Positions 10,599 to 23,476 are shown, counted from the stretch's first letter. The stretch is DNA of 64,000 nucleotides from Lotus japonicus (GCF_012489685.1 NC_080043.1:47011127-47075126); one strand, 5' to 3'. Notes: a model not told the origin generated them from the sequence alone. Translations and numbers: made by a program.

Positions 10599-10784
10599 GT
10601 CTTGTGCGGCGAGGGAGCTGATGGATTAGTCAGAGGAGAGCGCAAGAACGATGGTAACTTTCTAACTATTCTTTCTCATTCTAGTATAGTATACTCTTCG
10701 TTACCCCCGTAGCGTGTGCAACACGCCTGAACTTGCTTTTACCTCTAAGCTTTGACCTTAAAGTTATTACACTACTAAGAATTT
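10599..10784 (+). mobile_element. GypN-1: fragment of non-autonomous gypsy (gag end and decayed protease)
   Basis: Starting directly after the CopA-1 LTR, this matches 45060-45240 of GypN-2. It has the same gtcagaggagagcgcaagaa and the same tctcattct where the autonomous GypT encodes the protease aspartate. It is the host of the CopA-1 insertion and is cut on the right by the assembly gap. Confidence 0.75.
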
Positions 10785-10884
10785 NNNNNNNNNNNNNNNN
10801 NNNNNNNNNNNNNNNNNNNNNNNNNNNNNNNNNNNNNNNNNNNNNNNNNNNNNNNNNNNNNNNNNNNNNNNNNNNNNNNNNNNN
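10785..10884. other. Assembly gap (100 N)
   Basis: Exactly 100 N, a conventional unknown-size gap. About 329 bp of the GypT 3' LTR (equivalent to 19200-19528), its target duplication and any intervening DNA are hidden here. Confidence 0.99.
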
Positions 10885-11039
10885 AAAATCCAACCAGCTC
10901 TCTGTGATCCCCATAGGAAACCACACAAAAAGCTACCGGTAGGAAACTACCCTGTCCCAAAACTGAAGCATGACGGTCAGAGCATCGACACTACTCCTAC
11001 ACTAATCCCTACCCGAGGAGCCCACACTAGCACTCGATC

Positions 11040-11579
11040 CTACATGCTAGCGCGGTCGTCATCCGAATCTGCATCCAGGACGACTAAGTCGACATACTCA
11101 ACACTGCCCTCTCTGTCCACCCTAATGCGCTCCTGCACTGGCCTCTCGGGCTCGGGGCCCGGAACGAGATCCGCGACGACAACAGCAGCAGTAGACGGAC
11201 TAGACTCCGTCGAAGCCCCACCTACTGGCAGCTCCTCAGAGGGGTCCTCATCATCCGAAGGGATGGTGGCGGTGGGAGGTCCTCCCAAGCCGGGTCCACA
11301 GTGTACTCCTGGAGGCAGGTTGAAGCTCACTATGTGCCTCCTCATCACCCCTTCCGTCAAGCGTCCGAATCGGTCGACACGGTCCTCCATGACCCGACCG
11401 GTGTAGGTCGCACGGTGGCCCTCGGGATCGACCACCCATGCACCTGGGTCGTCTTGATCAAGCATCTCGTACCTGGTCCCCCCCGAGGGGCTGACCATGG
11501 TAAACCAATCCCCCATACTCATCTGACAAATGGCGTAGTCCGCCCAAACACACACAGCAGACGCGAGGGTCAACTCCAA
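11040..11579 (-). CDS. ORF inside the GypT 3' LTR, unknown function (179 codons)
   Basis: In the element's sense direction, starting MELTLASAVC and ending DADSDDDRASM. The middle has a short ordered-looking region (MLDQDDPGAWVVDPEG), then a Pro/Ser/Glu/Asp-rich acidic tail. I recognise no domain. The other LTR holds the same ORF from an internal Met (20167-19685); single-base differences near 11268 and 19908 change a few residues without ending the frame. In the GypN LTRs the equivalent region keeps the beginning (ELTLAS) and the end (SDSDDDHASM) but the middle is lost. It may be a real LTR-encoded protein or a chance ORF in GC-rich DNA. Confidence 0.4.
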   Translation of the reverse strand: MELTLASAVCVWADYAICQMSMGDWFTMVSPSGGTRYEMLDQDDPGAWVVDPEGHRATYTGRVMEDRVDRFGRLTEGVMRRHIVSFNLPPGVHCGPGLGGPPTATIPSDDEDPSEELPVGGASTESSPSTAAVVVADLVPGPEPERPVQERIRVDREGSVEYVDLVVLDADSDDDRASM

Positions 11580-12195
11580 AGAATTATATAATTAATAAAA
11601 CTAGATATAATTATAGGATAATGAATACTTGCCGCTCAGGCTTATAAGTTTTGGGATAGATTCCTAGGGTTGCATGTATCACAATGAATATAAAGAACCA
11701 TAATAACAAGTAGCATGCCTCAAAAATAGGATAAACAGTTACCAATCACACTCAGCAACTAAGTCAGCATGTATGTTGGATGAAATGCAATGCTGGGTAA
11801 CAAAATGCATTCCGGAAGAAGGATGGACACCATCGAGTCAGCCCTAACACCGGCCAAAGTGGGACCATTCCGCTCGGGCGTCTCTTACACCACACAAAAG
11901 TAGTCAGATCAGCAGTGAACCCGTAGGTCTGCCATTCCGTCTGCTACTGAGGACCACCGTAGTGTCCTAAATATGGAAATCCGGGTCTTATGACCATTTT
12001 GGAATCCACCGAGGTCCGGTATCACGCCGTGTATTAACCTCAAAATGAGTGCATGAATGCAAGTGATTAGCCAAACAACGTCTCCGACCTCACCCGACAC
12101 GTCGCCACGTGTTCTAAATAACTTATTGTCTCTAAAAAGCCTACCCTAAGGCAAACGTCGATTCTGCGACAAAATGAATTAATCAAAGAAGAAGA

Positions 12196-12360
12196 ATGTA
12201 CTTTGGAACTCATGGTTCCCGGCTAAACTTTAGATAGCCAATCAATAAACTGCTCATCGAGCGAAAAGGTACCGAAGTACTTGGAAACTTATAGTCTCCG
12301 GCTAAACTTTAGATAGACAAACATTAAACTGCTCATCGAGCGAAAAGAGTATCAACATAC
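12196..12360. repeat. Imperfect tandem duplication (~82 bp unit) in GypT LTR
   Basis: Two adjacent units share ggctaaactttagatag and aactgctcatcgagcgaaaa. The same pair is in the other LTR at about 20840-21005, so it predates this insertion. Confidence 0.7.
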
Positions 12361-14568
12361 TCGAAAACTTGTTAGTTCCTCAAAACTTGGACTCGACGAC
12401 ACTTCTCATATCTCCCAAACTAATATTCGGCTCTAAGCTCTTATCTAAGATTATTATTATTGTTCAAAGTATTTAGAAGTTGATTAATGTCTTATGAGTT
12501 TTCCGTGATGAAATAGTTTACATTTTAATCTTATAATACTTCCTAAGAGTTTTCAGAGATCCCATAATCTCAAATAATTCCCTGAGAAGGTCTCGATCCA
12601 TTAAAACATAACAAGGTCCGAACTCCGTTCGTCCTTTAAAACTCTCTCAAAATCTCATAAAAATTCGGCATGACTTGCCCGTAATCCTCACTTTCCAGAA
12701 ACATAGGCACGAGTGGAATAGCATCAATGAAACAGCTCAACCAATAGGCATAAACAGCATATTCCAACACATCCTAAGTTAACCATGTAGCACATAGCAT
12801 GTGAATCATTTAGCACACAATATCATGGCATCAAGTACTCAACAAGTTCGGCCGAAGCCTCAGAAATCATTTCAGACATTTAGCAATTAGGTGCATAACA
12901 CATAAATCAAGTCGAATTTCATCGACACCTAAAGCATTATCTAGTAATTCAGAGAGTAGCCCTCACCGGTGGGTCTTCCAGCTTCCTCCTCAAAATGTTC
13001 TTCAAGCTCTTCTCCTTGATTTCTGGGAATCTCCTCAAACGAACCTTAAGCAAAAATCACAGAAATCAACACCAAGAGTCAGAAACTCAGCAATCAAAGA
13101 GTCCTAGGGTTACACAGTACACTACTACCTCCGTGGTACGACAATCTAACGCGTTAAGACAAGTTTTCGAAAAATCGGATTCTCCTCCCCCCTTGATATA
13201 GCTCTCGGCCACTTCCTCTCATTGGGAGGGTCGATTTTTCTTCGATCAAACTTGGTTCCTAGGTTAACATAAGCCGTAACTAAGACGGTTCTAGGCTCGG
13301 AAAAATTTTCGGATCGAAAACTGATATAGGGGTAGTTTGGTCATTATTTTTAGCTCAGAATTTCAAAATTGGATTTTTGAAAAACAAATTGGATGGGGAC
13401 GTCCACAACGACGTTTATGACGACAAATCCTACTAGCACTAAGCCAAGTCGATAGATTAGAGCTTAAAGGTTGCGACTTTGCCGAAAAATGGGTATTTAG
13501 GGTAGAAATTGATCCCGGCGGCATTTCGTCGACATTTGACAAAATCTAATCCGCAGAACACGCTCAGGAGCATGCAGGGAAGAAGTTTAGACGCTGAAAT
13601 CAGCTGATTTGAACAGTTTTTCAAAAACCTCAAAATTTTGAACTCAGAAAGTCGCAGGAGAAGTGGACAGAAACGACGATTCGAAGGAGAGTATAGATTA
13701 CCTACTTCGAGGTCTTCGATTAGTGACGATCGGTGAAGCAAACGGGCAAGAAACGACGAAGATCCGGATCTCTCTCTCTCTCTTGATGCTCGCGGGTTTG
13801 GGGAGGGGAAATGGGTGTTTTTTCTCAAAAAAATCTAATTTTCTAGCTATTTATAGGTTTTGGAAAAAAACGGAAAAATGATTTTTTTTCGATTCCGATT
13901 TTTCCTACGCGTTCCTCTGTGCATTCTAAGATAGGTTCTGGCGACAGAATTCCAGAACTCAAAATAGGATTCTTGGAATTAAACCAGAAGATCCAAGATC
14001 GGCATAAGTCGGTGTAAGTCGGTTTATCCCGAAAAACTACTTTTTGCAGTGATCGTCGGATGAGAAAACTTCCTTCTGAAGAAAGATTAGAATTGACGAG
14101 AGAAATAGGAGAACGCGGGTGGAATCTTCTTTTGCAGCTCCGAATAGAAAAAACCTTCATCGTCTGTCGATCTTAGGTTTCTCGAACTATCAGGGATTCC
14201 GTTTCGGCAAACTTCCGAGAATTGGAATTTGACGTTCGTACTTTCCAGGATTTCGCATCGAAATGATTGTTTAAGGACGGAAAAGAGAAGTTCTAACATT
14301 TCTCTGAGGATTTTTGGAATTAGTTTCCATCGTGTCCTAAAGCGTAAATTAACTATTCACTAATACCTTTGACCAAGGATTATGCGTATGTTAGTCGTGC
14401 TATAACTCTTATCGGTTTTTCGATAAATTCTTGGACTTTTCCTGAACCTTTTTCCTTCACAAATTTATCTTAATCTAATAAACTCTTTTATTTTATTCAC
14501 TTATCAAAAGCGTTAAAACTTGGGCCTTACATTACTACCCTCCAAAAAGAAAGTTTCGACCTCGAAAC

Positions 14569-17500
14569 TTATGGTTCAGTAAAAAGTTCTGGATACTGTT
14601 CCTTGATCTTTTCCTTCAGCTCCCACGTCGCATCGCCTGTGTCCTTGTTCCAAATAACCTTCACTAACTCGATCTCTTTTCCCCTCAACTGCTTTATCCT
14701 TGTGTCACCAATGCTGATTGGCGGTGTCTCGAAAGACAAGTTATCCTTCAACTCAATGTCATCCAGCTCGATGACGTGCGTCGGATCAGCAATATACTTC
14801 CGCAGTTGTGACACATGGAATACATCGTGAATGTTTGATAGAAAAGGCGGTAGTGCGATCTGATAAGCTACCGGTCCTACACGACGAGTAATCTGATAAG
14901 GTCCAATGAACTTTGGCGTAAGCTTTCTTGACTTGATTGCTCGACCAACTCCTGTAGTCTGAGTAACTCGCAGAAACACATGATCTCCTTCTTCGAATTC
15001 CAGGGTTCTGCGCCTTTGATCTGCATAGCTCTTCTGTCTACTCTGAGAAGCCTTCATCTTTTCTCTGATCTGTTTAATCTTCTCAGTCGTCTGTTGCAGA
15101 AGTTCCGGTCCTACTAACAAATTCTCTCCATCTTGATACCAACATAAAGGTGTTCTACACTTGCGGCCATACAATGCCTCATACGGTGCCATACCTATGG
15201 TCGTATGAAAACTGTTGTTATATGTGAATTCAATCAGTGGCAATAGGGTATCCCAACTGCCCTTGTTGTCTAACACGCAAGCTCGTAGCAAATCCTCCAA
15301 TGATTGGATAGTTCTCTCAGTTTGCCCATCAGTCTGTGGATGATAAGCAGAACTTAATCTCAGCCTCGTTCCCAAAGCCTCATGAAGATCCCCCCACAAA
15401 TGTGAAGTAAACTTCGGGTCTCTATCGGAAACGATACTTGTTGGCACTCCATGAAGTCGCACAATCTCAGCTATATAAATCTCTGATAGCTTATCCACGT
15501 TGTACGTAGTTTTCACAGGTATGAAATGAGCCGACTTAGTCAGCCGATCCACGATTACCCAAATCGAATCATATCCTTTTTGAGTCCTTGGCAATGCCAC
15601 GACAAAATCCATCGATATGCTATCCCATTTCCATTGAGGTACATCCAAGCTTTGTAGCATACCCGCAGATTTCTGATGTTCCACCTTCGCCTTTTGACAG
15701 GTTAAACATGCAGCTACATATTCTGCCACTTGTCTTTTCATTCCTGGCCACCAAAAATTCACCTTCAAGTCCTGATGCATCTTTTTCATTCCAGGGTGAA
15801 TGCTCAACTTACTTTTGTGACCTTCGTCCATTATCAACCTCCTTAAGTCAGGGTTGTTAGGTACGCAAACTCTACCCTTACACCGTAGGATATTGTCACT
15901 TCCTACCTTGAATTCCGGGTCCTTACCCTGAATTACCAAATTCCTTTTTCCGAGTAAAAATTCATCTTGTAGCTGTTGGTCTCGGATTTCTTCCATCAAT
16001 CCATTGGTAATCCTGATCATCCCGAACCTCAGTTCTCCCTCGGATACTCTTACGTCCAAACTCAAATCTCGGAATTGTTCCAGCAGTTGCAGCTCCTTCA
16101 CCATCATTGACGAGATATGCATTTTCCTGCTCAATGCATCAGCAACAACATTAGCTTTTCCAGGATGGTAATGTAAGGTAAAATCGTAATCCTTGAGAAA
16201 CTCCATCCAACGTCGTTGTCTCATGTTCAACTCCTTCTGGTCGAACAAGTACTTCAAGCTCTTGTGATCACTAAATATGGTGAAATTGCATCCATATAAG
16301 TGATGTCTCCAGATCTTCAACGAAAACACAATGGCAGCAAGTTCTAAGTCATGAGTCGGATAGTTCTTCTCATGAGTCTTCAGTTGTCGTGAAGCATAAG
16401 CCACCACCTTCCGATGCTGCATCAGCACACATCCCAACCCTTGATGCGAAGCATCACAGTACACTTCATACGGTTCCTCTGGTTGCGGTAAGACGAGTAC
16501 AGGTGACGTCGTCAAACGTTCCTTCATTGTCTGAAAGCTAGTTTCGCACGCTTCGGTCCATGCAAAAGGTTGATCCTTTCTCGTAAGTTGAGTCAAGGGT
16601 CCAACGATCTTGGCGAAATTCTCAATGAAGCGACGATAGTACCCCGCCAAACCGACAAAACTCCTGATCTCAGTCACGGTCTTTGGCCGTTCCCATGACA
16701 ACACCGTCTCTACCTTTGCTGGATCCACAGCTATACCTTCTTTAGAGATCACATGGCCCAAGAATTTTACCTCTTCGAGCCAAAATTCACACTTAGAAGG
16801 GTTGGCGTACAGCTTTGTCTCTCTCAACACTTGTAAAACCTGACGCAAGTGCCCTTCATGATCTTCAGCATTCTTTGAGTAGATCAGAATGTCGTCGATA
16901 AACACCACGACGAATCGATCCAAGAACGGATGGAATGTCCTATTCATGTAATCCATGAAGATAGCAGGTGCGTTTGTCACCCCAAATGGCATCACTAGAT
17001 ACTCATAGTGTCCATAACGAGTCCGGAATGCCGTCTTCTGGATATCCTCAGTCTTTACTCTGATCTGATGGTAACCCGACTTCAGGTCTATTTTTGAGAA
17101 TATCGCAGCTCCTCGTAGTTGATCCATCAAATCATCAATTCTAGGTAGCGGATACCTATTCTTGACGGTCACCTTGTTCAGTTGTCGATAGTCGACACAA
17201 AGTCTAGATTTCCCATCCTTCTTTTTCACCAATAAGACGGGTGCTCCCCAAGGTGAAACGCTTGGTCGGATGAATCCCTTCGACAGAAGATCCTCAGGTT
17301 GAGACTTCAACTCCACCAATTCCGCAGGTGCCATCCGATATGGTGCAATCGAAATCGGTCCTGTTCCCGGTACGATGTCAATAGCAAACTCAATGTCGCG
17401 TACAGGCGGCAAACCAGGTACATCGCCAGGAAAAACATCCGCGAAGTCCCTCACAACTGGAATATTACTCACTTCCGAATTCCCTTTACTCTCCAAGCTC

Positions 17501-18987
17501 AACAAAACTGAATACTCTTGAGATCCTTCATTCAGAGAGACGCTAATATGATTGGCGGATAGATACTCGGAAAGATCCGAGTCAGGAAATACCACTCTCT
17601 TTCGGCTACAGTCCAGAAGACAATGGTAGTGGGACAACCAGTCCATCCCTAGGATAACATCTAGGTTCTTGAGAGTTAGGCACACTAGGTTAGCATGGTA
17701 AACTTTATCCCTATAGGTTACTGGGCAATACATGCATGCAGTATTGGCAAGCAGAGTTTTGGCAGGTGTGGTGACTATAAGATCGAAACTCAAAGTAGTA
17801 ACGGGAAGTTTTAATCTAGCAGCACATTCCCTAGAGATAAAAGAGTGCGTTGCTCCGGAATCGAAAAGTACAGTTAGGAGATTACCGTCAATCTCGCAGT
17901 CTCCCCTGATCAGACCATCAACCTCTTCAGCTTCTTCACCATCCATGGTGTAGACTCTTGCCTTGGCAGCAGGACGCTTCCCACGAGCAGTGTTAACAGC
18001 TGGTTCTGTCTTGGGTGCTCTGCATTGAGCAGCAGTATGCCCCAACTTGTTACAGTTAAAACATTTGGGCCTCATGTCAGTACAAGCATTGGCATAGTGC
18101 CCAGGCTGCCCACATCTGTAACAGGTCATTTCCCTGTTCACAGTCTGACCTCCAGAACCTCCAGCAGTACCCACCATGGGCCTATAAGATCCTGAAGCAA
18201 TTCCTCTACCTGCAGGACGTTGATACGGCCTCCTGCTCTGAAATCTCCCTCTGCCTTGAAAATTTTGAGAGCCCAACCTCATCGGCCCTCCTGTTCCAAC
18301 ACGGTTCAGTCTCCTGTTCTTCATTATCTCCACCTCAGTGGCTTTCTCAACCAAAGTCTGAAAACGAGTGATTCCCAACGGTTTCACCGAGTCTTCAATA
18401 TCGGGCCTCAGCCCATTCACAAAGCGCTTGCACATATAGGGTTCATCGACCCCATTGCGGAAGAATCGAAAGTGCTTGGCCAACGATTCCAGCTTGGCAG
18501 CATATTCCGGGATGGACATGCTACCCTGACGAAGTGTCAGGAATTGCGACTCACGCTCGTCCCGAGCACTATCTGGAAAATACTTTTCCAGAAAAGCAGC
18601 ACGAAACGAAACCCAGTTCACTTCCAAGTTGTTTGCTTCCATCATTCCTCTGGCGCCTCTCCACCAGTACTCAGCATCACCCAACAGTAGAAAGGTTGCC
18701 ATTCCCACCTTGGCCCCCTCAGCAGTCTGTAATACACCGAAGATCTTTTCAATCTCCTGGATCCAGAGATCCGCTTTGTCCGGGTCAGTACCCCCCGAGA
18801 ACTTAGGTGGATCCTGTCTCCTAAAATCATTCAGGCCTCTGTTCTGATCCATTGTCACTTCCCTCTGGCGTTGGTGCTGATCACGTGCCTCCTCAGCAGC
18901 ACGCCTCATAGCATTATCGTTTGCCTGTGCAGTCACAGCTTGGGCCATAGTGGCCATCATCTCAGCTAGTTGGTTAGCGTTAACCAT
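14569..18987 (-). CDS. gag-pol: GypT Gag-Pol polyprotein, intact (1472 aa)
   Basis: One uninterrupted ORF. Gag core about residues 50-225; two zinc knuckles ([14 protein letters not shown] and [14 protein letters not shown]) at about 289-322; protease [10 protein letters not shown] at about 374; RT about 540-750 with the catalytic [11 protein letters not shown] near 697; RNase H with YCDASHQG at about 843, DLELAA at about 880 and DALSR at about 950. Integrase has an HHCC module (about 1057-1097) and a DDE core with [12 protein letters not shown] and a Glu in QTDGQTER. The C-terminus (about 1395-1470), ending [17 protein letters not shown], is chromodomain-like as in Tekay/Del chromoviruses. 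The start is chosen because [11 protein letters not shown] lies 212 bp after the 5' LTR and is shared with GypN-2. It is the plausible source of enzymes for GypN. Confidence 0.95.
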   Translation of the reverse strand: MVNANQLAEMMATMAQAVTAQANDNAMRRAAEEARDQHQRQREVTMDQNRGLNDFRRQDPPKFSGGTDPDKADLWIQEIEKIFGVLQTAEGAKVGMATFLLLGDAEYWWRGARGMMEANNLEVNWVSFRAAFLEKYFPDSARDERESQFLTLRQGSMSIPEYAAKLESLAKHFRFFRNGVDEPYMCKRFVNGLRPDIEDSVKPLGITRFQTLVEKATEVEIMKNRRLNRVGTGGPMRLGSQNFQGRGRFQSRRPYQRPAGRGIASGSYRPMVGTAGGSGGQTVNREMTCYRCGQPGHYANACTDMRPKCFNCNKLGHTAAQCRAPKTEPAVNTARGKRPAAKARVYTMDGEEAEEVDGLIRGDCEIDGNLLTVLFDSGATHSFISRECAARLKLPVTTLSFDLIVTTPAKTLLANTACMYCPVTYRDKVYHANLVCLTLKNLDVILGMDWLSHYHCLLDCSRKRVVFPDSDLSEYLSANHISVSLNEGSQEYSVLLSLESKGNSEVSNIPVVRDFADVFPGDVPGLPPVRDIEFAIDIVPGTGPISIAPYRMAPAELVELKSQPEDLLSKGFIRPSVSPWGAPVLLVKKKDGKSRLCVDYRQLNKVTVKNRYPLPRIDDLMDQLRGAAIFSKIDLKSGYHQIRVKTEDIQKTAFRTRYGHYEYLVMPFGVTNAPAIFMDYMNRTFHPFLDRFVVVFIDDILIYSKNAEDHEGHLRQVLQVLRETKLYANPSKCEFWLEEVKFLGHVISKEGIAVDPAKVETVLSWERPKTVTEIRSFVGLAGYYRRFIENFAKIVGPLTQLTRKDQPFAWTEACETSFQTMKERLTTSPVLVLPQPEEPYEVYCDASHQGLGCVLMQHRKVVAYASRQLKTHEKNYPTHDLELAAIVFSLKIWRHHLYGCNFTIFSDHKSLKYLFDQKELNMRQRRWMEFLKDYDFTLHYHPGKANVVADALSRKMHISSMMVKELQLLEQFRDLSLDVRVSEGELRFGMIRITNGLMEEIRDQQLQDEFLLGKRNLVIQGKDPEFKVGSDNILRCKGRVCVPNNPDLRRLIMDEGHKSKLSIHPGMKKMHQDLKVNFWWPGMKRQVAEYVAACLTCQKAKVEHQKSAGMLQSLDVPQWKWDSISMDFVVALPRTQKGYDSIWVIVDRLTKSAHFIPVKTTYNVDKLSEIYIAEIVRLHGVPTSIVSDRDPKFTSHLWGDLHEALGTRLRLSSAYHPQTDGQTERTIQSLEDLLRACVLDNKGSWDTLLPLIEFTYNNSFHTTIGMAPYEALYGRKCRTPLCWYQDGENLLVGPELLQQTTEKIKQIREKMKASQSRQKSYADQRRRTLEFEEGDHVFLRVTQTTGVGRAIKSRKLTPKFIGPYQITRRVGPVAYQIALPPFLSNIHDVFHVSQLRKYIADPTHVIELDDIELKDNLSFETPPISIGDTRIKQLRGKEIELVKVIWNKDTGDATWELKEKIKEQYPELFTEP

Positions 18988-19199
18988 GTTCTGCTAAATT
19001 AACAAACAGTTAGTGCTCATCATAAGATAGCATCTGATATAACTATACAATATGATTAAGCAATAACTTCAAACAATTCTAAGCGAAAAATCGCTTGGCA
19101 GACAATCAATTTTTACTCTTTGCAGAGTCACACAACCTAGCACAGAAGACCTATTCCCCACGACTCCCAAAAGACTCGACTAAGCTCTGATACCACAAT
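18988..19199 (-). promoter_or_regulatory. GypT leader and primer binding site
   Basis: The PBS (minus-strand tggtatcagagc, plus coordinates 19184-19195) lies just after the 5' LTR and matches the 3' end of plant initiator Met-tRNA. The rest of the leader is non-coding. Confidence 0.92.
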
Positions 19200-22100
19200 T
19201 GTAACACCCCGATTTCGGTGGCGTCACTTTAGTAACCAAAAGAAAATACTTGAGCGGAAAAACGTGAATTATTTTTTTTTCGACAATATAGCTAAAGACA
19301 GAAAGCAATAAACTCCCCAACAAAAGATAAAAGGAACTACTATACAACTATATATACATGCCTCGCTAAACACAACCACGTCACGAGTAACCTCCAGTGA
19401 CGGGTGACAGAAAAAGAGTAACGCCCGAAGGCAATATGTACAGTCCAAGGTAAAAATACTGTGTCCGCAACACTAAACCTCAAAATCTGAGAACAAGTTG
19501 GCCCAGCGGCCTAAGAAAAGACCCCCTAAAAATCCAACCAGCTCTCTGTGATCCCCATAGGAAACCACACAAAAAGCTACCGGTAGGAAACTACCCTGTC
19601 CCCAAAACTGAAGCATGACGGTCAGAGCATCGACACTACTCCTACACTAATCCCTACCCGAGGAGCCCACACTAGCACTCGATCCTACATGCTAGCGCGG
19701 TCGTCATCCGAATCTGCATCCAGGACGACTAAGTCGACATACTCAACACTGCCCTCTCTGTCCACCCTAATGCGCTCCTGCACTGGCCTCTCGGGCTCGG
19801 GGCCCGGAACGAGATCCGCGACGACAACAGCAGCAGTAGACGGACTAGACTCCGTCGAAGCCCCACCTACTGGCAGCTCCTCAGAGGGGTCCTCATCATC
19901 CGAAGGGGATGGTGGCGGTGGAGGTCCTCCCAAGCCGGGTCCACAGTGTACTCCTGGAGGCAGGTTGAAGCTCACTATGTGCCTCCTCATCACCCCTTCC
20001 GTCAAGCGTCCGAATCGGTCGACACGGTCCTCCATGACCCGACCGGTGTAGGTCGCACGGTGGCCCTCGGGATCGACCACCCATGCACCTGGGTCGTCTT
20101 GATCAAGCATCTCGTACCTGGTCCCCCCCGAGGGGCTGACCATGGTAAACCAATCCCCCATACTCATCTGACAAATGGCGTAGTCCGCTCAAACACACAC
20201 AGCAGACGCGAGGGTCAACTCCAAAGAATTATATAATTAATAAAACCAGATATAATTATAGGATAATGAATACTTGCCGCTCAGGCTTATAAGTTTTGGG
20301 ATAGATTCCTAGGGTTGCATGTATCACAATGAATATAAAGAACCATAATAACAAGTAGCATGCCTCAAAAATAGGATAAACAGTTACCAATCACACTCAG
20401 CAACTAAGTCAGCATGTATGTTGCATGAAATGCAATGCTGGGTAACAAAATGCATTCCGGAAGAAGGATGGACACCATCGAGTCAGCCCTAACACCGGCC
20501 AAAGTGGGACCATTCCGCTCGGGCGTCTCTTACACCACACAAAAGTAGTCAGATCAGCAGTGAACCCGTAGGTCTGCCATTCCGTCTGCTACTGAGGACC
20601 ACCGTAGTGTCCTAAATATGGAAATCCGGGTCTTATGACCATTTTGGAATCCACCGAGGTCCGGTATCACGCCGTGTATTAACCTCAAAATGAGTGCATG
20701 AATGCAAGTGATTAGCCAAACAACGTCTCCGACCTCACCCGACACGTCGCCACGTGTTCTAAATAACTTATTGTCTCTAAAAAGCCTACCCTAAGGCAAA
20801 CGTCGATTCTGCGACAAAATGAATTAATCAAAGAAGAAGAATGTACTTTGGAACTCATGGTTCCCGGCTAAACTTTAGATAGCCAATCAATAAACTGCTC
20901 ATCGAGCGAAAAGGTACCGAAGTACTTGGAAACTTATAGTCTCCGGCTAAACTTTAGATAGACAAACATTAAACTGCTCATCGAGTGAAAAGAGTATCAA
21001 CATACTCGAAAACTTGTTAGTTCCTCAAAACTTGGACTCGACGACACTTCTCATATCTCCCAAACTAATATTCGGCTCTAAGCTCTTATCTAAGATTATT
21101 ATTATTGTTCAAAGTATTTAGAAGTTGATTAATGTCTTATGAGTTTTCCGTGATGAAATAGTTTACATTTTAATCTTATAATACTTCCTAAGAGTTTTCA
21201 GAGATCCCATAATCTCAAATAATTCCCTGAGAAGGTCTCGATCCATTAAAACATAACAAGGTCCGAACTCCGTTCGTCCTTTAAAACTCTCTCAAAATCT
21301 CATAAAAATTCGGCATGACTTGCCCGTAATCCTCACTTTCCAGAAACATAGGCACGAGTGGAATAGCATCAATGAAACAGCTCAACCAATAGGCATAAAC
21401 AGCATATTCCAACACATCCTAAGTTAACCATGTAGCACATAGCATGTGAATCATTTAGCACACAATATCATGGCATCAAGTACTCAACAAGTTCGGCCGA
21501 AGCCTCAGAAATCATTTCAGACATTTAGCAATTAGGTGCATAACACATAAATCAAGTCGAATTTCATCGACACCTAAAGCATTATCTAGTCATTCAGAGA
21601 GTAGCCCTCACCGGTGGGTCTTCCAGCTTCCTCCTCAAAATGTTCTTCAAGCTCTTCTCCTTGATTTCTGGGAATCTCCTCAAACGAACCTTAAGCAAAA
21701 ATCACAGAAATCAACACCAAGAGTCAGAAACTCAGCAATCAAAGAGTCCTAGGGTTACACAGTACACTACTACCTCCGTGGTACGACAATCTAACGCGTT
21801 AAGACAAGTTTTCAAAAAATCGGATTCTCCTCCCCCCTTGATATAGCTCTCGGCCACTTCCTCTAATTGGGAGGGTCGATTTTTCTTCGATCAAACTTGG
21901 TTCCTAGGTTAACATAAGCCGTAACTAAGACGGTTCTAGGCTCGGAAAAATTTTCGGATCGAAAACTGATATAGGGGTAGTTTGGTCATTATTTTTAGCT
22001 CAGAATTTCAAAATTGGATTTTTGAAAAACAAATTGGATGGGGACGTCCACAACGACGTTTATGACGACAAATCCTACTAGCACTAAGCCAAGTCGATAG

Positions 22101-22261
22101 ATTAGAGCTTAAAGGTTGCGACTTTGCCGAAAAATGGGTATTTAGGGTAGAAATTGATCCCGGCGGCATTTCGTCGACATTTGACAAAATCTAATCCGCA
22201 GAACACGCTCAGGAGCATGCAGGGGAGAAGTTTAGACGCTGAAATCAGCTGATTTGAACAG
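19200..22261 (-). repeat. 5' LTR of GypT, element-3' portion
   Basis: Starts (plus coordinates) with tgtaacaccccga, the reverse complement of the LTR end. Interrupted at 22261 by CopA-2; the last bases gatttgaacag flank the insertion. The rest of this LTR is at 33164-34078. Holds the second copy of the LTR ORF. Confidence 0.93.
19685..20167 (-). CDS. ORF inside the GypT 5' LTR (160 codons from first Met), unknown function
   Basis: Second copy of the LTR ORF, from MSMGDWFTMV to DADSDDDRASM. Relative to the 3' LTR copy, two nearby compensating single-base differences change a short proline stretch (GGPPPPPSPSDD here) while keeping the frame. The upstream Met of the other copy is lost to a stop in the 5' part. 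Function unknown. Confidence 0.4.
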   Translation of the reverse strand: MSMGDWFTMVSPSGGTRYEMLDQDDPGAWVVDPEGHRATYTGRVMEDRVDRFGRLTEGVMRRHIVSFNLPPGVHCGPGLGGPPPPPSPSDDEDPSEELPVGGASTESSPSTAAVVVADLVPGPEPERPVQERIRVDREGSVEYVDLVVLDADSDDDRASM

Positions 22262-23476
22262 TGTAAGATCAAGTTTTGATCTAGTAGTACAACTCTATGT
22301 TTTGATGATTACAAGTTAACCTTTTGATATGAACAATTGTGGTACTCTAACGTGTTTTTCTGAGTGTGCTATTTACAGGCTCTGACCTCAACTCAATCTC
22401 ACACAAATCAGAAGCACTGTGTATAAAGAGTAACCCAAGCAACGCTTTCGCATTCACCATGTTCAGTATGAACAGTGGAAAAGCTTCAGAAGTTCTGAAG
22501 TTATACAAACTCTGATGAGGACTCAGTCACTAAAAGCTCTGAAGATCCAGAAGTTCTGATAACCAAGAAACACTGAAGGTTCAGATGTTCTGATGGTGTA
22601 GAAGACTCTGAAGTTGCAGAAGCTGAATAGTGGAAACTCTGAAGTCCAGAAGCAAGAAACTCTGAAGGCCATGTTCTTCCGTCTGAGTTCAGAATCAGAA
22701 GATACAATGGTCAGAGGATCTGTGCTTTCCCTCTGACTCTGATCAACCGGCTTCACAAGTTCCAATATGAAGTATTCCTCTGATCAGAAGTCTCCTAGGT
22801 TAAAAGGTCAAGTCGCTATCCAAGTACAAAAGCAAGTGTACCTTCCTGACGACCTACCTAACGTTCTCAGCCACAGCAGAAGCTGGATTTTCCAGAACTG
22901 CCCTCCAACGGTAGCATTTCCCATGCAACGCTCAACCCTAATCCTTGGAGTATATATAGTGGCTGAAGATTGAAAGAAGCGGCTAGAAGAAGAAGATATA
23001 ATACACGCGCAAGACATATTCAAAATATTCTAAGCTTTCTTTCATCTGAAATTCATTGAGTTTACAATTAGCTTTTTAGAAGCAAATCTCTTGTAAACAA
23101 TTCTTTGATAAACAGTTTGTTTAGTTCCTTTAGGAGATCAAGGTTGATCGGATCCTAGAGAAGACTAAGAGAGTGAATCTTAGTGTGAGCTAAGTCAGTG
23201 TAATTGTTAGTCACTTGTAGGTTTCAAGTGCAGTTGTAACTCTTACCTGATTAGTGGATTGCCTTCATTCTAAGAAGGAAGAAATCACCTTAACGGGTGG
23301 ACTGGAGTAGCTTGAGTGATTTATCAAGTGAACCAGGATAAAATCCTTGTGTGCTTTTCTATCTCTTATCTTTAGCACTTAAGTTCTCGAAAGATTTGTC
23401 TAAATCTTTAAGGTGGAAGTTTTGTTCTTAAAACGTTATTCAAACCCCCCCCTTTCTACCATTTTTCATACCTTCA
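22262..23476 (+). repeat. 5' LTR of CopA-2 (1215 bp)
   Basis: From tgtaagatcaag to cataccttca, TATA box in gagtatatatag near 22950, C-run near 23446. Nearly identical to the 3' LTR at 31428, including ttgcagaagctgaatag and gttcttccgtctg, which mark this copy against CopA-1. Confidence 0.96.

Larger units (their letters stand above)
10885..14531 (-). repeat. 3' LTR of GypT (partial)
   Basis: On the minus strand it begins tgtaaggcccaag at 14531. The polypurine tract ggagggtagtaa (minus) lies just inside, at 14532-14543. It includes the LTR ORF at 11040-11579. Apart from that ORF I see no coding signal in this stretch. Confidence 0.93.

Noticed and set aside
13457..14299. Minus-strand ORFs of 70-123 codons in the GypT LTR and plus-strand ones in the inverted arm
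   Set aside because: They have no consistent start and no domain, and the 32725-33096 one spans the inverted-repeat joint.
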